From Panorpa germanica (lineage: Eukaryota > Arthropoda > Insecta > Mecoptera > Panorpidae), in assembly GCA_963678705.1 (NCBI GenBank), contig OY783212.1, positions 4,774,001 through 4,838,000 on the forward strand: a DNA stretch of 64,000 nucleotides. Direction: 5' to 3'. This document shows, in pieces, positions 24,301-36,196 of the stretch (positions within the stretch are counted from its first letter, which is position 1; each line of letters starts with the position of its first letter). A program made the position numbers and the translations under genes. The notes under the pieces are model-generated. The model had not been told where the DNA came from. It did not search any database and was given only the letters and a program-made list of their open reading frames with translations.

Positions 24301-25507
24301 TCAAACCGCATTTCCAGATACTGCACACAATAAAATTTGTATCAAATTACAATAAAATTAAAAGAAGGGAATAAATGAAAATTTTTTACCTCAAACGAAT
24401 TTGATAAACGTAAGTTAAAAAAGACTGGTACGAAGATGTAGATGGCTAGAAGAGTGCCGATAGATGCGCCAATGACAGTGACGTAGGTTTGTGCGCCAAA
24501 TGTATACACTTCCGCTGCTACGCCAACAATCACAACGCCAGATATTTGACTAAAATTAATGTTAAGTTTAATAATTATCCGCTAAATATAGTTTCTTTTA
24601 ATTATATTTATATTCCGAACTGTCAAATTAACATTTAACAATTGGTTACCGAATAAAATTCATGCACATTCATGCATTCAAAAAAAACATGCACGGTATG
24701 TGCCCAGTGATATAAAAAAGTTTCGGGCCGCTCTCTTCTTCAGTCTTCTGAAGATTCACTCAACAAAAGTTACGTAAATGATTTTACAAAGTATAGAAAG
24801 TTTTGTGACAAATTTTGTTGCTTTTCGGAAAAGAAATTTAAACCTTTTGCGCATAGCGTACTCATCAAACTTCTTAAGAACACCCTTTAAAACATTATAA
24901 TATCTAAATAAGTTTTAAGGATTAAATTCGACTCTTTTACATTAAAGTTGTTGCTTAAATAAAATATTACATGAATATAAGGTAACAATTATCTTTTGTC
25001 ATTTTATCATTTTTTGAGTATTTAAATGAAACCTATATTTCAGTAAAATTGAAGAAAATCACCCAACCACAAAACCAATTATTTAAGCCTTACCTTGCAA
25101 CCAGTGATACAGCTACAGGCATTGTTTTCATTTTACCACCTGCAGTTAGGTACTCTGCTGTACTTTTTGACCCAAAAACCCCGAAATATATTCCTATTCC
25201 CAAAGAAACAGCTAACATAATAACAGATATGGCGTAGTCGACTGCACCGAAGGCGGTCAGCAAATCAGTGCCCTCCGTAGAATTCTATAAAACTCACGGT
25301 AATAAGTTAATATGTCTGTTTTTAGTATGTATTTTTTGAATAAAAGTAAAGATGAGGTGATACTTAAAACATAAGTCAAAAATTTCACTCTTGAGCAAAC
25401 TTGTACAACAATTTATAAAAAGGAATCATTTAATTTTCAAAAAAGGAAGAATTGCTAGATGACTTATGAAAATATAATGCAGTAAAGAAATGAATAACTC
25501 ATACCAT
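21331..25507 (-). CDS. SLC5-family sodium:solute symporter B (589 aa)
   Basis: Coding exons: 25505-25507 (ATG only), 25094-25284, 24390-24549, 24203-24320, 24062-24129, 23425-23579, 23211-23351, 23021-23129, 22806-22915, 22551-22734, 22218-22483, 21331-21595; total 1770 nt. Seven interior lengths (160, 118, 68, 155, 141, 109, 110) and the 184-nt exon are identical to gene A. The protein starts MNSTEGTDLLTAFGAVDY, so an N-glycosylation sequon (NST) lies at residue 2 on the outward N-terminus. Other landmarks: SLVASQISGVVIVGVAAEVY, AVIWTDVIQGVIIFG, STMSAVLNSSAAIVYQDF and PLPTSVDGC. It has the usual SLC5 architecture. Substrate is unknown, with the monocarboxylate/vitamin branch inferred. The stop of the next paralogue is only about 0.4 kb upstream of its ATG. 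Confidence 0.87.
21596..22217. other. Last intron of SLC5 gene B
   Basis: A purine-rich stretch (about 21840-22060, AGAAGAAGAAGGGATGCGG and similar) may be the tail of a degraded non-LTR element. No motif allows a firm call. Confidence 0.3.
23650..23900 (+). pseudogene. Possible PIF/Harbinger transposase N-terminal relic
   Basis: In intron 5 of SLC5 gene B, on the opposite strand, the frame from 23719 reads MSNDEEDVIIFIRRRRIRRR then MYRLHPSKR. The acidic start, basic RRR..RRR and W/R-x-HP motif resemble the N-terminus of HARBI1-like nucleases (RRKYWVHP). The catalytic domain is absent. A GCAGTAAATGATGAAGC-like stretch near 24000 could be part of its 3' end. Confidence 0.35.
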
Positions 25508-25681
25508 GTTTTGGGTTAACCGTTTTTTGAAAATTATAAACAGTTTAATTAATTTTTTATTCCAAATATAATTTGAACTTAAAAATTGAACATTTTGTAT
25601 ATGTAGCTTCAATACGTTTGAAACCTTTACTATATGTAATGCTTATGTAACCACTGTTTGTTTATAAGAATTTATTTACAA

Positions 25682-25687
25682 AGCATG
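25682..25687 (-). terminator. Candidate polyadenylation signal of SLC5 gene C
   Basis: TTTATT on plus, about 215 bp past the stop of gene C and just upstream of gene B's start. Gene B's promoter must therefore fit in this short gap. Confidence 0.35.
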
Positions 25688-25902
25688 GAACGGATAAAAT
25701 TAAGTCAATAAACATGTCAAATAAAAACAAACTGTTCAAAGTAAGATGTTCCGTATTGTTTTAGTGTGTTGTAGTTAAATTTAACGCCAAGTGGGAATCT
25801 TGCTCACTGAAATCGTGACAGTACGACATTAAACAGCCTAAGTGCGGCACGAATTATGAGCACGTCCTTGGTGTAAGCAAATAAAATAAAAACTAGTTCA
25901 AT

Positions 25903-28900
25903 TTAATCGTGTTTATTTTCCAATAATATTTCACAAGTCTCATTTTTACTCCTAATCTCTTGTAATTCTATGTTTTGATTCTTCACTTGGTCATCATCTT
26001 CTATTTTGTCCGTCAACATTTCCTTCGGCAACAGCCAACGAATGGATGGGGAAAACATGTGGCTTCCTAAAGACCGGGGATCTGGACGTCCGGTTATTAG
26101 ACTTACGATAATTCCAGTGATGACAGTAATCAACATGCCCAACAATGAGTAGTAGTGAAAAGAAAGCCTGTACAAGATGAACGTGTCCCCAGGTGATGGT
26201 GTTGATCTGAAAAACCCATTTACGTTTCTCGTTACATTGAACACTTACTCCGTCCTAATATGACGCAATACTTCAAGTAAACTACGTCATCTGAGTATGT
26301 CAGATGTAAGTAAGCATTATGAAGGTTATTAGATTTAAATGTGTAACTTTTATTGTATAACAAAAATCTAGTGAAGTCGTTTGAGCAGATATATTGATCG
26401 TCCAGTTTATTTGTCACACAATTCCGAATATTGAGATTTGTGATAACAAGTTCGGCAAGTTGTGTTCGACAAGCTAATCTACATTATAATTTGATTGTAT
26501 TTTAGACTTATGTGGCTATTGAATCCGATATTCAACTTACATTTAAATTCAGAGACGTCTCACTGATGAACTGAACGATCGATATACAAAGTGAATGCAG
26601 AAATGCCTTAAGGAAGCTTCTACGACAGCGGAAAATTATTAATTGAAAAATTTGATAAGGGGTGGGGGATCAAAATTGCAGGAAAATTGTATATTAATAG
26701 ATGACAGTTGACGAGAGCTGTTTAAAGGATGAGAGGAACTTAAAGGAGTCGTTGACTTATCAAACTGCCCTGCACATGTATTTATCACTTACTCTGATAA
26801 AATACTAGCGTTAGAATCCAAGTGAGTGAGATTTGAAGTAGTGCAACCTTCAATAGAGGTTGGAAGTGGTTCGTAGATTATCATTTTAGTTATTAACGCA
26901 ATCTGGCATCCAGTAAAGATCCAAACCATTACAACAATGCTAGTAATGCCACCAATAAGTGCCCCTAATTTATTGGCTATGGGTATCAACATTCCCAGGA
27001 TGTAAATTCCCATTGTTGTTCCCATTGTGACGCCCAGGATTGTTGATGCCATCTGAAAATTGCGTTAAAATTATCTACACAACAGGTTAAATTTTTGTTG
27101 AATAAAGAATTGACCAAATGAGAAGAGCGATCTATTTTGTGCTCTCATTTAAAATTACCTGAATTAAGAGTCCGACATTTTCAATTGCAAACCCAGCTAA
27201 AATAGAAAAAACCCCAGATAGTACAACAACGATTTTCATGAACGTCTTTGCGTTTGCGTCGGTTGGTTCGAAGAAATTCCACTCTTTAACGAAATCTTGG
27301 TATACGATTGCAGCAGCAGAGTTGAATGCAGCTGACATTGTGCTAGAATAACGAAAAACAGAACCTTTTTTCATTATGGTTTATTCTTGTTTATAATATT
27401 ACCAGATTGCTCTTATTTACCTCAAAGAAGCGCTGAAAATTCCAGCTATAAATAATCCTAACATTCCTGGAAAGTGTCGCACAGTATTCTGGACGAAATG
27501 GGACACCAATTTATCGGGATTTAAAACAACCTGATAAAATTAATTATTAAAAAACTATTTATACTTTAGTTTCAGAAAATATCAATTAGGTTGGAGCCTA
27601 GTTGTGGGGAATTGAATGCCTTACTCCTGATTTAATAGGGTCGCAATTAAAATAGGTAGCGTACATGACCAATCCGAGACCCGTAGTCAGAGAGACAACT
27701 ATCATAAATCCAATCATGAAGGTAAACAATGCCCTGAAAGTTTAGCGCATAAGTCGAAGAGAAAGAAACTATTAATTACCAATATTAATTAATCCAGTAA
27801 ACAATTTGGACTACATTTGGTGTCATAATAAAATATATATTATATTAAATTTCATGACAGTTAGTTTATGAGCTACAAATGTCGAATGCACTTGATCTGT
27901 CAGAATCCAAACGACGAAAGAATTGAAACGACCCACAATTGAAAAAGCGAAGTGACAGAAACTTCACAAAGCGTCACATTTCGCCAAATTGTGTACTGGA
28001 ATATTTACGCATTACGTTTTAGCATTTTTGTATTTAGGCACTGTCGCATATCGCTGCACACAGCTTTGGTTCAAACCGACGTAGCCTGCCCAGGATATTG
28101 CATTGCCAATCAACTGATTCCAAAATGTTGTTCTTTCCGTAAGGTTGAGACTTATGCTGGAATAATTAAAGCTAAATTCTACGTAACACTAAATAAATCT
28201 TTTTAAAAAAACATACTTACTTAAAGAATTGTAATCTTTCACCAGAACTTGCCCGTTGCACAATTGTGTCAATGCCACCGACGTTAATCACGGCAATGAT
28301 TAGAACAATGATACAGGATATGAAGATGACAACCGCTTGGATGACATCCGTCCAAATAACTGCTTTTATTCCACCCTAAAATAATTTGAATTTGAAAAAT
28401 CGATTAGTACAAAAATTGAACTTAATAAATACCTTATAAAAAGAAGCGTTCACAGATCTATATTACTCGAATAAAAATCATTGGATTTATCATTTCAAAC
28501 ATAGAATACAAGGGAATCGCGGGTGTACTGAGATAACCGGCTATCGGAGATGGAGGTGCTCTTCAAAGCAAGCTGATTGGTCTTTTCACTTTCCTTCTCT
28601 TCCATGGTTCATACGATAAATACAATGCCTTTTATACGAGCCATGCGGACCTGAAAACGCCTATCTTAACAGCTCACGCATTACTTACCAACATTGTGTA
28701 CATTACGCATATACATATGACCACTGAATTGGCTACATGAATATTGACTCCAGTAACTAAAAACATACAAAACTCAAACATAGATTTATGATTAATGATT
28801 GTAAACAACTAAATTAAAGTAGTGTTTACCCCAAATTTATTTCCATTTTAAATTAAAATATTTTTGTTGAATATTATTTTTAATATTTTTTTCATTTCAT

Positions 28901-30119
28901 TAACAAAATAAATTTTTTGAATTTCTAAATATCAGGAAATTCAAGGACGCCAAAAGATTAAAAACAGAATTTTGTATATCTGAATCATTATAATAGTAGA
29001 TGATAATACTTTGAATTTTACCTTGAGAAAAAGATAATGATGGAACAAAGATTATGACTGGAATGAATAGATACGTATGCAAAAGGAAGAGAAGAGCCAT
29101 CATCTTCCTAACTTTCTTATCAAATCTCATTTCAAGATACTGCAACCAATAAATTAACACAATTAATTAATAAATTACACAATGAAATAAGATTCTTTGA
29201 TGAAACAAATCGTTCTTTAAACACATTTCGCTAAATGTGGAATTTTATCTAAATAAAGTGACCTTTTCGAATTAATATATCTACTGATTTACTGCTAATC
29301 CATAGAAATAATTGATCTACATACCTCAAATGCATTGGATAACCCCAAATTAAAGAAAACTGGCACAAACACATAGATAGCCAATAGAGTACCGAGCATT
29401 ACTCCAAAACAACACATGTAGATCTGTGTTCCGAATGCATAAACTTCTGCTGCGACACCGATTATAGACACTCCAGATATTTGGCTGAAAAGAAAGTGTT
29501 ATAACTTTGTATGCCAGAGAACCGGGGCCGGTCATAAATCAAATTCGTTCAAAGACACAGAGACTCAACAGCAGGAGAGCATGAGGAAGATCGACGAAGG
29601 AAGATAAAAGACAAAATACGAAAGCAATTTGGCCGCAACTTTTCTTCGAATAATTTGCGACCGGCGTCGGTTTTTATTAATTAATAGCATACCTTACTCA
29701 CTTGTTTACTAATAGCATATCAGCAATACCGTGAAAAGAGTTAAAGAAGAAGACGAGTGGTACGAAAAGAAAGAGAGTGATACGAATAATAATATCACTG
29801 CTCAAATTTATTAATTATTATTACCTTGCAGCCAATGAAATTGCAACAGGCAATGTTTTCATTTTGCCTCCTGCAGTCAGGTACTCTGATGTACTTTTTG
29901 ACCCCCAAATCCCAAAATATATTCCAATTCCTAGAGAAATGGTCAACATAATGGCAGACATGGCATAGTCTGCAATACCAAAGTTGGTCAACAAATCGGC
30001 ATCCCCGGTAGAATTCTGTAAATCATTGAAAATAGAACATGTAACAAAACAAGGTGCAAATTGGTAAAATGTAACCTAATTGATTAATGTATTTGATAAA
30101 ATAAATATAATATTACCAT
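25903..30119 (-). CDS. SLC5-family sodium:solute symporter C (600 aa)
   Basis: Coding exons: 30117-30119 (ATG only), 29825-30015, 29325-29484, 29022-29139, 28689-28756, 28221-28375, 28016-28156, 27625-27733, 27421-27530, 27159-27342, 26793-27052, 25903-26206; total 1803 nt. Exons 2-10 have the same lengths as gene B. The protein starts MNSTGDADLLTNFGIADYAM. Landmarks: SQISGVSIIGVAAEVYAFGT, YLEMRFDKKVRKMMALLFLL, AVIWTDVIQAVVIFIS, STMSAAFNSAAAIVYQDF, PLPTSIEGC and RLSFHYYSLLGM near the C-terminus. The tail is longer than B's but begins with the same SLGS.MFSPSI.WLLPKEML. B and C are each other's closest relatives, so the A/B-C split came first. The same general SLC5 role is inferred and the substrate is not readable. 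Confidence 0.87.
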
Positions 30120-31340
30120 AGTTTATCTCTGGTACACAATTTAATTATACTTAGAATTATGTGTTTCTCATGGAGGAAAATACAGTAATATATTTATGAT
30201 ATACTTCAGAAAGGGCGAACCAATCGCACGTGTGCCACAGTCGGACCTTATAACACTTTCTTTGGCTCACTAACAGTTTGTACATGAAATCATCTTCAAT
30301 TTTAGATACATATGAATTTATTTTAATATCTCAAACAGTCTTATTTACTCTATTCGTTTATTGAGAAGATATGCCACATGCTAGCAATTTCTAGCGCTGA
30401 ATTAAGCCATTTTGGGAAAAGGGATAAGTAGATACGACTTAACTTCAAGCCTATCTTAATTTCTTCTTTCTTTTAACTCCATGCGAACTGTATTTAGTAC
30501 AACCTCTACCTTTCATGAGAGCCGAAATCTTGCAATAGCCGATAGGCAAGCCTTTTAATCCTGAGGGTTAATACAGGCCTAGCAATTTCACATATATAAG
30601 AAAACTCAAAAAATACATTTTTGGGACGTTTACATAATAATGTTCACCATCCCTGTTATATTTCTGCTAAGCACTTTAAATAGATAAATACAAACATGTT
30701 CTCAATAATAATAACTTAATAATAACTAATCTGATAAAGAAAGATGTTTACATAGCTGAAGAGTACAAATAAAAATAAACTAGTATAAAACAAATACGAT
30801 TCTGTCGTCATATTTCATTTCATAAAAACTTATAAATATTATTGTAATGGTTTACCACTATTCCTCGAAAAAGATGGTATGCGAAAAAGATAGTACTGCA
30901 TTATTTGACTTGAATTTATTTATGAAATTATTATGGCATTGATAATATACAAAAAAGATGTTATTGTTTTTATATCAAATTATTTTCTGATTATGTTATT
31001 GACTTATTGTAGAAGAGAACCGCGCTAAAAGTTCTTCAGATGAGTAGAGCTCTTTAGTTATTAGTGTGAACCCCGGATAAAGTGTAACTAAAAATATACT
31101 TTGCTTAATGCAAATATAAATACTATACATGTATTACCAATGTATCAATTACGTAATTTAATATATGTGAGATAATTGTACAACATAATTATGAAATATT
31201 AAAGATTCAAACTTAATTATCTTTATACTGAATGCAGTCATGAAATATAACACTTATTTAGCTGCTCGAAATTCACCAATATACACAAAGCAGCTATATC
31301 ATTTAGGCGCACCCATAGGTTTGTTTTGACATTATAAATG
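30120..31340. other. Shared upstream region between SLC5 gene C and the sulfotransferase locus
   Basis: The two genes diverge head to head across about 1.2 kb. No coding feature or clear repeat is visible. A TATA-like ATTATAAATG at 31331 and an initiator-like TCAGTA at 31344 mark the likely start of the sulfotransferase side. Confidence 0.5.
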
Positions 31341-31350
31341 TGATCAGTAA
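31331..31350 (+). promoter_or_regulatory. Candidate core promoter of sulfotransferase first exon 1A
   Basis: ATTATAAATG followed by TGATCAGTAAA. TCAGT is the arthropod initiator consensus. An upstream ATG at 31354 (MADYSLV..., ending within about 15 codons) would be a short uORF in the 5' UTR if transcription starts here. Confidence 0.4.
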
Positions 31351-31559
31351 ATATGGCTGACTACTCGTTAGTGAGGCAGGCAGTAAGAAAGCAGAGTTTT
31401 TAATTGTGTTTATTTGTGATTGTTTGAATTAAAAAAATTATTAAGAAAAGTAGCAATAAAATAACCACTAATATAAATAAAAAATGTGATTATTTTAATA
31501 TAAATATAAGTATTATGTTATAATTTTTAATTCATGAATCTGTATAAATATTATTTATA

Positions 31560-32281
31560 ATGACACGACGAATTAATGTATTTGGTGCCTGTATTGTTAG
31601 TTCTTTATGTGCGATATTATTTTATGCGAATCTCAAATACAGTAATACAAATTATAAAGGTCCACAAGCTCCAAAATATGTTAAAGTTATATTTTCTACT
31701 GCAAGTAGTATAACCTCAAAACCAGAAGAGGAAAAAGTTATAATTAAAGAAGACATTTATAGAAATTATACTATCGAATATGATATTATAGATATTGAAC
31801 GAGAAAAAATTGCTCAAGAAATGATAACATTTCAAGAAAAAACTGGAAAAGTGTTGACAGAATTAACATTAGAAACAAATGGGGCCCCTATTCGTAGTGT
31901 TATTATCACAACATGGAGGAGTGGTTCTACATTTCTTGGTGATGTTTTAAATGCAATGCCGGGAAATTATTATCATTATGAACCTTTATTAAATTATGAT
32001 ATAATACAAATACGTGGTCCCCCTTATGCTACGGGTGCTATTAATAACATAAAAAAACTTTTAAAATGTGATTATAGTGATATGGATGATTATTTGGAAT
32101 ATGGTCAAACCCATAATTGGTTATTTACGCATAATACTAGGCTTTGGGAAGCATGTGGCGGCGGCTCTCTGTGTTGGAAACCGAAATTTCTTGATGGTTT
32201 CTGTAAAATATTTCCTCTACAAAGTATGAAAATAGTCAGGCTACGGCTGGATTTAGCTGCTCAACTTCTTCAAGATGAATC
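31560..32281 (+). CDS. Carbohydrate sulfotransferase locus, alternative first exon 1A
   Basis: This exon encodes 240 residues plus two bases of a serine codon. Residues 6-24 form a type II signal anchor. Residues 25-110 are a long stem with an acidic, possibly helical IEREKIAQEMITFQEKTGKV. The 5'-phosphosulfate-binding (5'-PSB) motif TTWRSGSTFLGDVL lies at 117-130, and a YHYEPL motif follows at 138-143. The exon ends at GAATC|GTAAGT in phase 2, which joins in frame to the common exon at 54795. The joined protein has 413 aa and carries the 3'-PB motif IRDPRGTMQSR at 250-260. From family knowledge this is a Golgi Gal/GlcNAc/GalNAc 6-O-sulfotransferase (CHST1-7 type) using PAPS. Its stem is about 75 residues longer than those of the other four first exons. 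The intron to 54795 would be about 22.5 kb. Confidence 0.85.
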
Positions 32282-33067
32282 GTAAGTTTAATTTCATATT
32301 ATTATTTGAACTATTAATTATGTAATATTTATAACTTATAGTTAACGAATCCATTTATTCGTAAATATTAACTTAAGCTAAAACTAATATTACATTATCA
32401 ATACACTAGTTATGAATTAATAGATAACCTTTATCTAACTTTGTTATCGGCCGCTGGTTTAAGATGCTTAAACAGATTATTAGGTTAATACTTTACTAAC
32501 TTTTTATTAACATAACTCTTTTTTTGAGAATTCTATGGTTGATTATGTACTTAATTAATATTTTATGATGCGTAACATTGTTTTCTTTGGACTAAATTGT
32601 GAACTTATGTAGCTAGATCATCGCATATTTCTACATCCTTTGATTCTTTCAGTAAGTACTTTAGTGCAGGGTTGCATAATAACTTCTGGTAGAAGTTTGC
32701 TTTCATGAATATAACGCTCAGATATAAAATCTAAAATTTTCAATGAAAATTTACGCACGATCATTCAAAACTCTTCCTGCCTCCGTCTTTCTGCGTAACA
32801 CATTTCTGCCTTAAAAATGCGTTAAATGAATTGTATTTGTATATTGTAGAAGCAGTTCATAATTTTGGTTTATATTAATTGTTGATAAGTTATTTTTGTT
32901 GAATACATATTTCATTAATATATTGTCCTTGACATTTTGGGTTCTTTTTACGACTGGACACGAATATAAATGATTGTTGCATTCGTGAATCCTTGAAATT
33001 AATTATAATCATATACTTAGTTTCTTATGATATGATACGTCAAATGAGTGATTAATTTGTGTTTTAA

Positions 33068-34081
33068 GGGGTTACATGGGTTTCGTGAGGTAAAAAAAGG
33101 CCTATTTTCAATATTTTTTTTTCTATGTAAAAAATTATTTATTTAATTCAAACTTTTTTCTGTCTTATAGATACATATTTAAAGAATAATTTCTGAAATT
33201 TTCAAAAAAAAAAAATTAAAACTCCTCTATTGTGACGTCATTTCCGGTGACGCCTCGAAAAAAAGGTGCTTCCGCGTTGTCAGCATAACTCCTGACAGGA
33301 TTATCTAAACTGAAAAAACAAAAATAAGTGTTTTAGGTAAGACCATAAACTCGTGCTTAACAGAAGGAAAGAAAAAAAAAGTAAAAATTGGAGTTTTGGC
33401 AGACATTTTTCCAAAAAAATGAAAATTTCGGTAAATTTGCTTGATATTTTGTTTTTTTTAAAATAGTTGCAATTGAAAAAAAAAAAAATCCTTCCGTTAA
33501 GCACGAGTAAATTGTATCTCAAACACCTGTGTAAAATTTCATCAAGATCGGTTGAGTAGTTTTCGAGAAAATTTGACAACCGACTTTGAAAACACGGTTC
33601 CCAGAAAAACGCGTTTAAACTTTTTAATAACAATAAAACTGACTTGGAGCGCACACCTTCCAAAGGCTGTATCTCCGAAACTATTATTCGGATCGACTTG
33701 AAAATTTAGTATAATATTCTTGATTTTTTTTTTTTTTTATTTAATTTATTTAACGTCGGCCTATTTCCGATGCTGAGTCCTATCACCGACGACCTCCTAC
33801 AATGTTGGCAGTATTTATGGTGTCGTGGCCTCATATATGTGGGCTACACCACTGCCTTTATATTGTACGATTATGTTTGACCATAATCAATATAAGTTCA
33901 TAATAACCAAACCCAGAAAATATATATCTGGTCCGGGGATCGAACCCGAAGACACAGCAGTCGGCGTCAAGCATCAATGCTCTCGCCCACTGTGTCGTCT
34001 AATATTCTTGAGATGTTGTAGAAATTAATAAGCCAAAAAAAAAAAAAAAAAATTTTGAACACACGAAACCCATGTAACCCC
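33068..34081. mobile_element. TTAA-flanked non-autonomous DNA transposon (piggyBac-like MITE)
   Basis: The terminal inverted repeats are GGGGTTACATGGGTTTCGTG at 33068 and its exact complement CACGAAACCCATGTAACCCC ending at 34081. Both ends abut TTAA (33064-33067 and 34082-34085), the target duplication typical of piggyBac-type elements. No transposase is present; the 120-codon open frame on the minus strand is chance coding. The near-perfect termini suggest a fairly young copy. A complete SINE sits inside it at 33724-33999, so the MITE is older than that SINE insertion. Confidence 0.85.
33724..33999 (-). mobile_element. Complete tRNA-derived SINE with 12-bp target duplication
   Basis: The copy is flanked by the direct repeat TAATATTCTTGA at 33712-33723 and 34000-34011. 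Read on the minus strand it starts GACGACACAGTGGGCGAGAG (A-box region), then GGGTTCGATCCCCGGACC (B box), then a body with GGTTTGGTTATT, GGCCACGACACC and AGGAGGTCGTCGGTGATAGG, and an A-rich tail. At least six fragmentary relatives lie in this window. It gives the family consensus used for the other calls. Confidence 0.9.
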
Positions 34082-35460
34082 TTAAATGAACCGATACCAT
34101 TTATAATCAAAATATATTTTTAAAATAAAAACAAAAGTAATATTTTGTTCTACGCTTTAACAACTCATTTCATAACATTAACAATAGGACATTGTAGTTA
34201 GAGGTCGTCATCGAACAAAAATTGTGTGCAATGAAATAAATAAAATATTTTAACAATCGCTGAAAAAATATTTAGTTTTACGATATAATGCTTTTAAAAT
34301 TATAACCTTTTTTATCATATACATGTTGTTACGAATGTTGAAAATGTCTTTATTTGGACGAGCGGTTTCAAATTATCTTTACAGCAATTTTTTTTTTATA
34401 TATATATCCGCGAAAATAATATACAAGTTTATCTGTATAAAGTCTAATTTTATTTTTTTAATACCTTCAGATATAAAATTTATAAAACTCGTTTTTCTAT
34501 AGATCTTGTTGAATCTCAGTTCTATCTAAGAAATCTGAGCAACATCCTTTTCATATTTATGACTGTACTTTTCATCTCAATATATATACACTAAAATCAT
34601 GGCTCTCACAAATTGAAGACTGACTGGACTTCTAGTCGATAGTTACACTGTATACAATGCAATCTGTGATAAACTTACACTTGCTTAAATCAACATTTGT
34701 GAAATAAAATATTTGGAATATGTTTCATTCAAATCAATTATATTTCTTTTTTATTTTTTTTAAAGGGAACGTTTTTTTCGATATAAGCTTAATAATTGAT
34801 CTCTAAAAGAATCGGGAATAAATATAATGTCTTCTATTCTCTAGTTCCACTATCAATATAATTTATTTTCATTCCTTTAATTACACAGTATAAAATTGAA
34901 TTGAATCAGTTTTACATTTACCAAATAGAAAAACAAACTAATTTTCTTTCCCTATAAACAATATTGACCCAAATATTGGCCTTGATTTTTATACGCCCCT
35001 ATATGGCACGAGGGCTAGCTACATTAAATATTCAAAAGCCATTACCGCACTGCAAGTTTTATACGAGTATGTTTTTCGGATTGTATCTAATCTCTTTGTT
35101 ATTGACCTATTAATTCCCAAAGCACGCAATACCGTACTTTATTTTGATTTAATAATTCATATTTTATTGCCTCTATAACAATCTTTCTTAACCTATGAAA
35201 ACGAGGTTGGTTTTTGTTCTATACCTACTTTCGCATTGAGAATGTTTTTAACTTTTGCAAGAGTTGTTTCATCATTTTTGCTGTTATTTTATGTTAATCA
35301 TTCAAATATTAGGTTTTAGGACTGTAAGGTCTGTTTTAAATACGAGTATTATTTCACTATTCTTTCTATGAGAAATTAAATACATAGTTCGTCACAATAA
35401 TTCAATAAAATTTGTAGAATATCAACAAATTCATTGTATATCCTTGTTTACGACTTGTTT

Positions 35461-35640
35461 ATTTATTTCATTTAACATCGCCCCATTTCTATCACCGACG
35501 ACTTCCTACTATATTGTCAGTATTAAGGTGTCGTGGCCTTATATATGTGAACTACACTGCTACCTAAGAAGTTTACGATTATGTATATACATAATCAATT
35601 TAACTTGATAACAAGCAAATCCAAAAAATATAACTCATCT
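35461..35640 (-). mobile_element. SINE fragment (3' part)
   Basis: It matches the 3' half of the SINE at 33724: ACCGACGACTTCCTACTAT, GGTGTCGTGGCCTTATATATG and ACGATTATG...AACAAGCAAATCCA. The tRNA head is missing or degraded. Confidence 0.6.
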
Positions 35641-36170
35641 TATGTTATTTCAGCAAGACCCGGTAATTTTCTGTCTCGTGCGGACACGAATAACGACAGA
35701 ATCTTCATACAGTTTTGCACTGAGTATGTTCTCTCTCACGCGCTAGGCGATGTATACATGAGCAGCTACGTGCGTTGTGGAGAGCAGGGAATATTTTTTC
35801 GAGCAATGCTGTAGTTTTAAATTGTTTTTTTATCAAAATTTTAAACGCCAAATATAATCATGAGTTTATTGCGCGACGGTGTAGAAAATTATGCCAATAT
35901 TAATTCAGTCATTTGTTATAACACTTATTTTAAAACAGCTGTGGAATCATTTGTGAAGAGGAGCAGGTACTTTCATTTTGTAGTAGCAAATGTAATTTTA
36001 GTTTGTTATTTTGTTCGTGAATTCTAATTTCCTGTACGTTTACCCTCTTCAAACAACCTAATAATTTCGCGATAAATTTCCATTGTTGGTTGCTAGCTGT
36101 CGTCTGTTACACAATTGAGTGAAGTTTGAATAATCATGGTCTGAGTGCGGATACAACATGATATGATACT

Positions 36171-36196
36171 CCATCCCCCATCCCCCATCCCCCTTA
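36171..36196. repeat. CATCCCC microsatellite
   Basis: About three and a half units of CATCCCC, a rare C-rich stretch in this AT-rich intron. Confidence 0.7.

Noticed and set aside
25049-29968. Plus-strand frames at 25049-25237 and 29777-29968 that resemble each other
   Set aside because: They are antisense shadows of exon 2 of SLC5 genes B and C; the resemblance comes from paralogy of the real minus-strand exons.
33301-33663. 120-codon minus-strand frame rich in F, L and K
   Set aside because: It lies wholly inside the non-autonomous TTAA MITE, runs through homopolymers and has no transposase motif.
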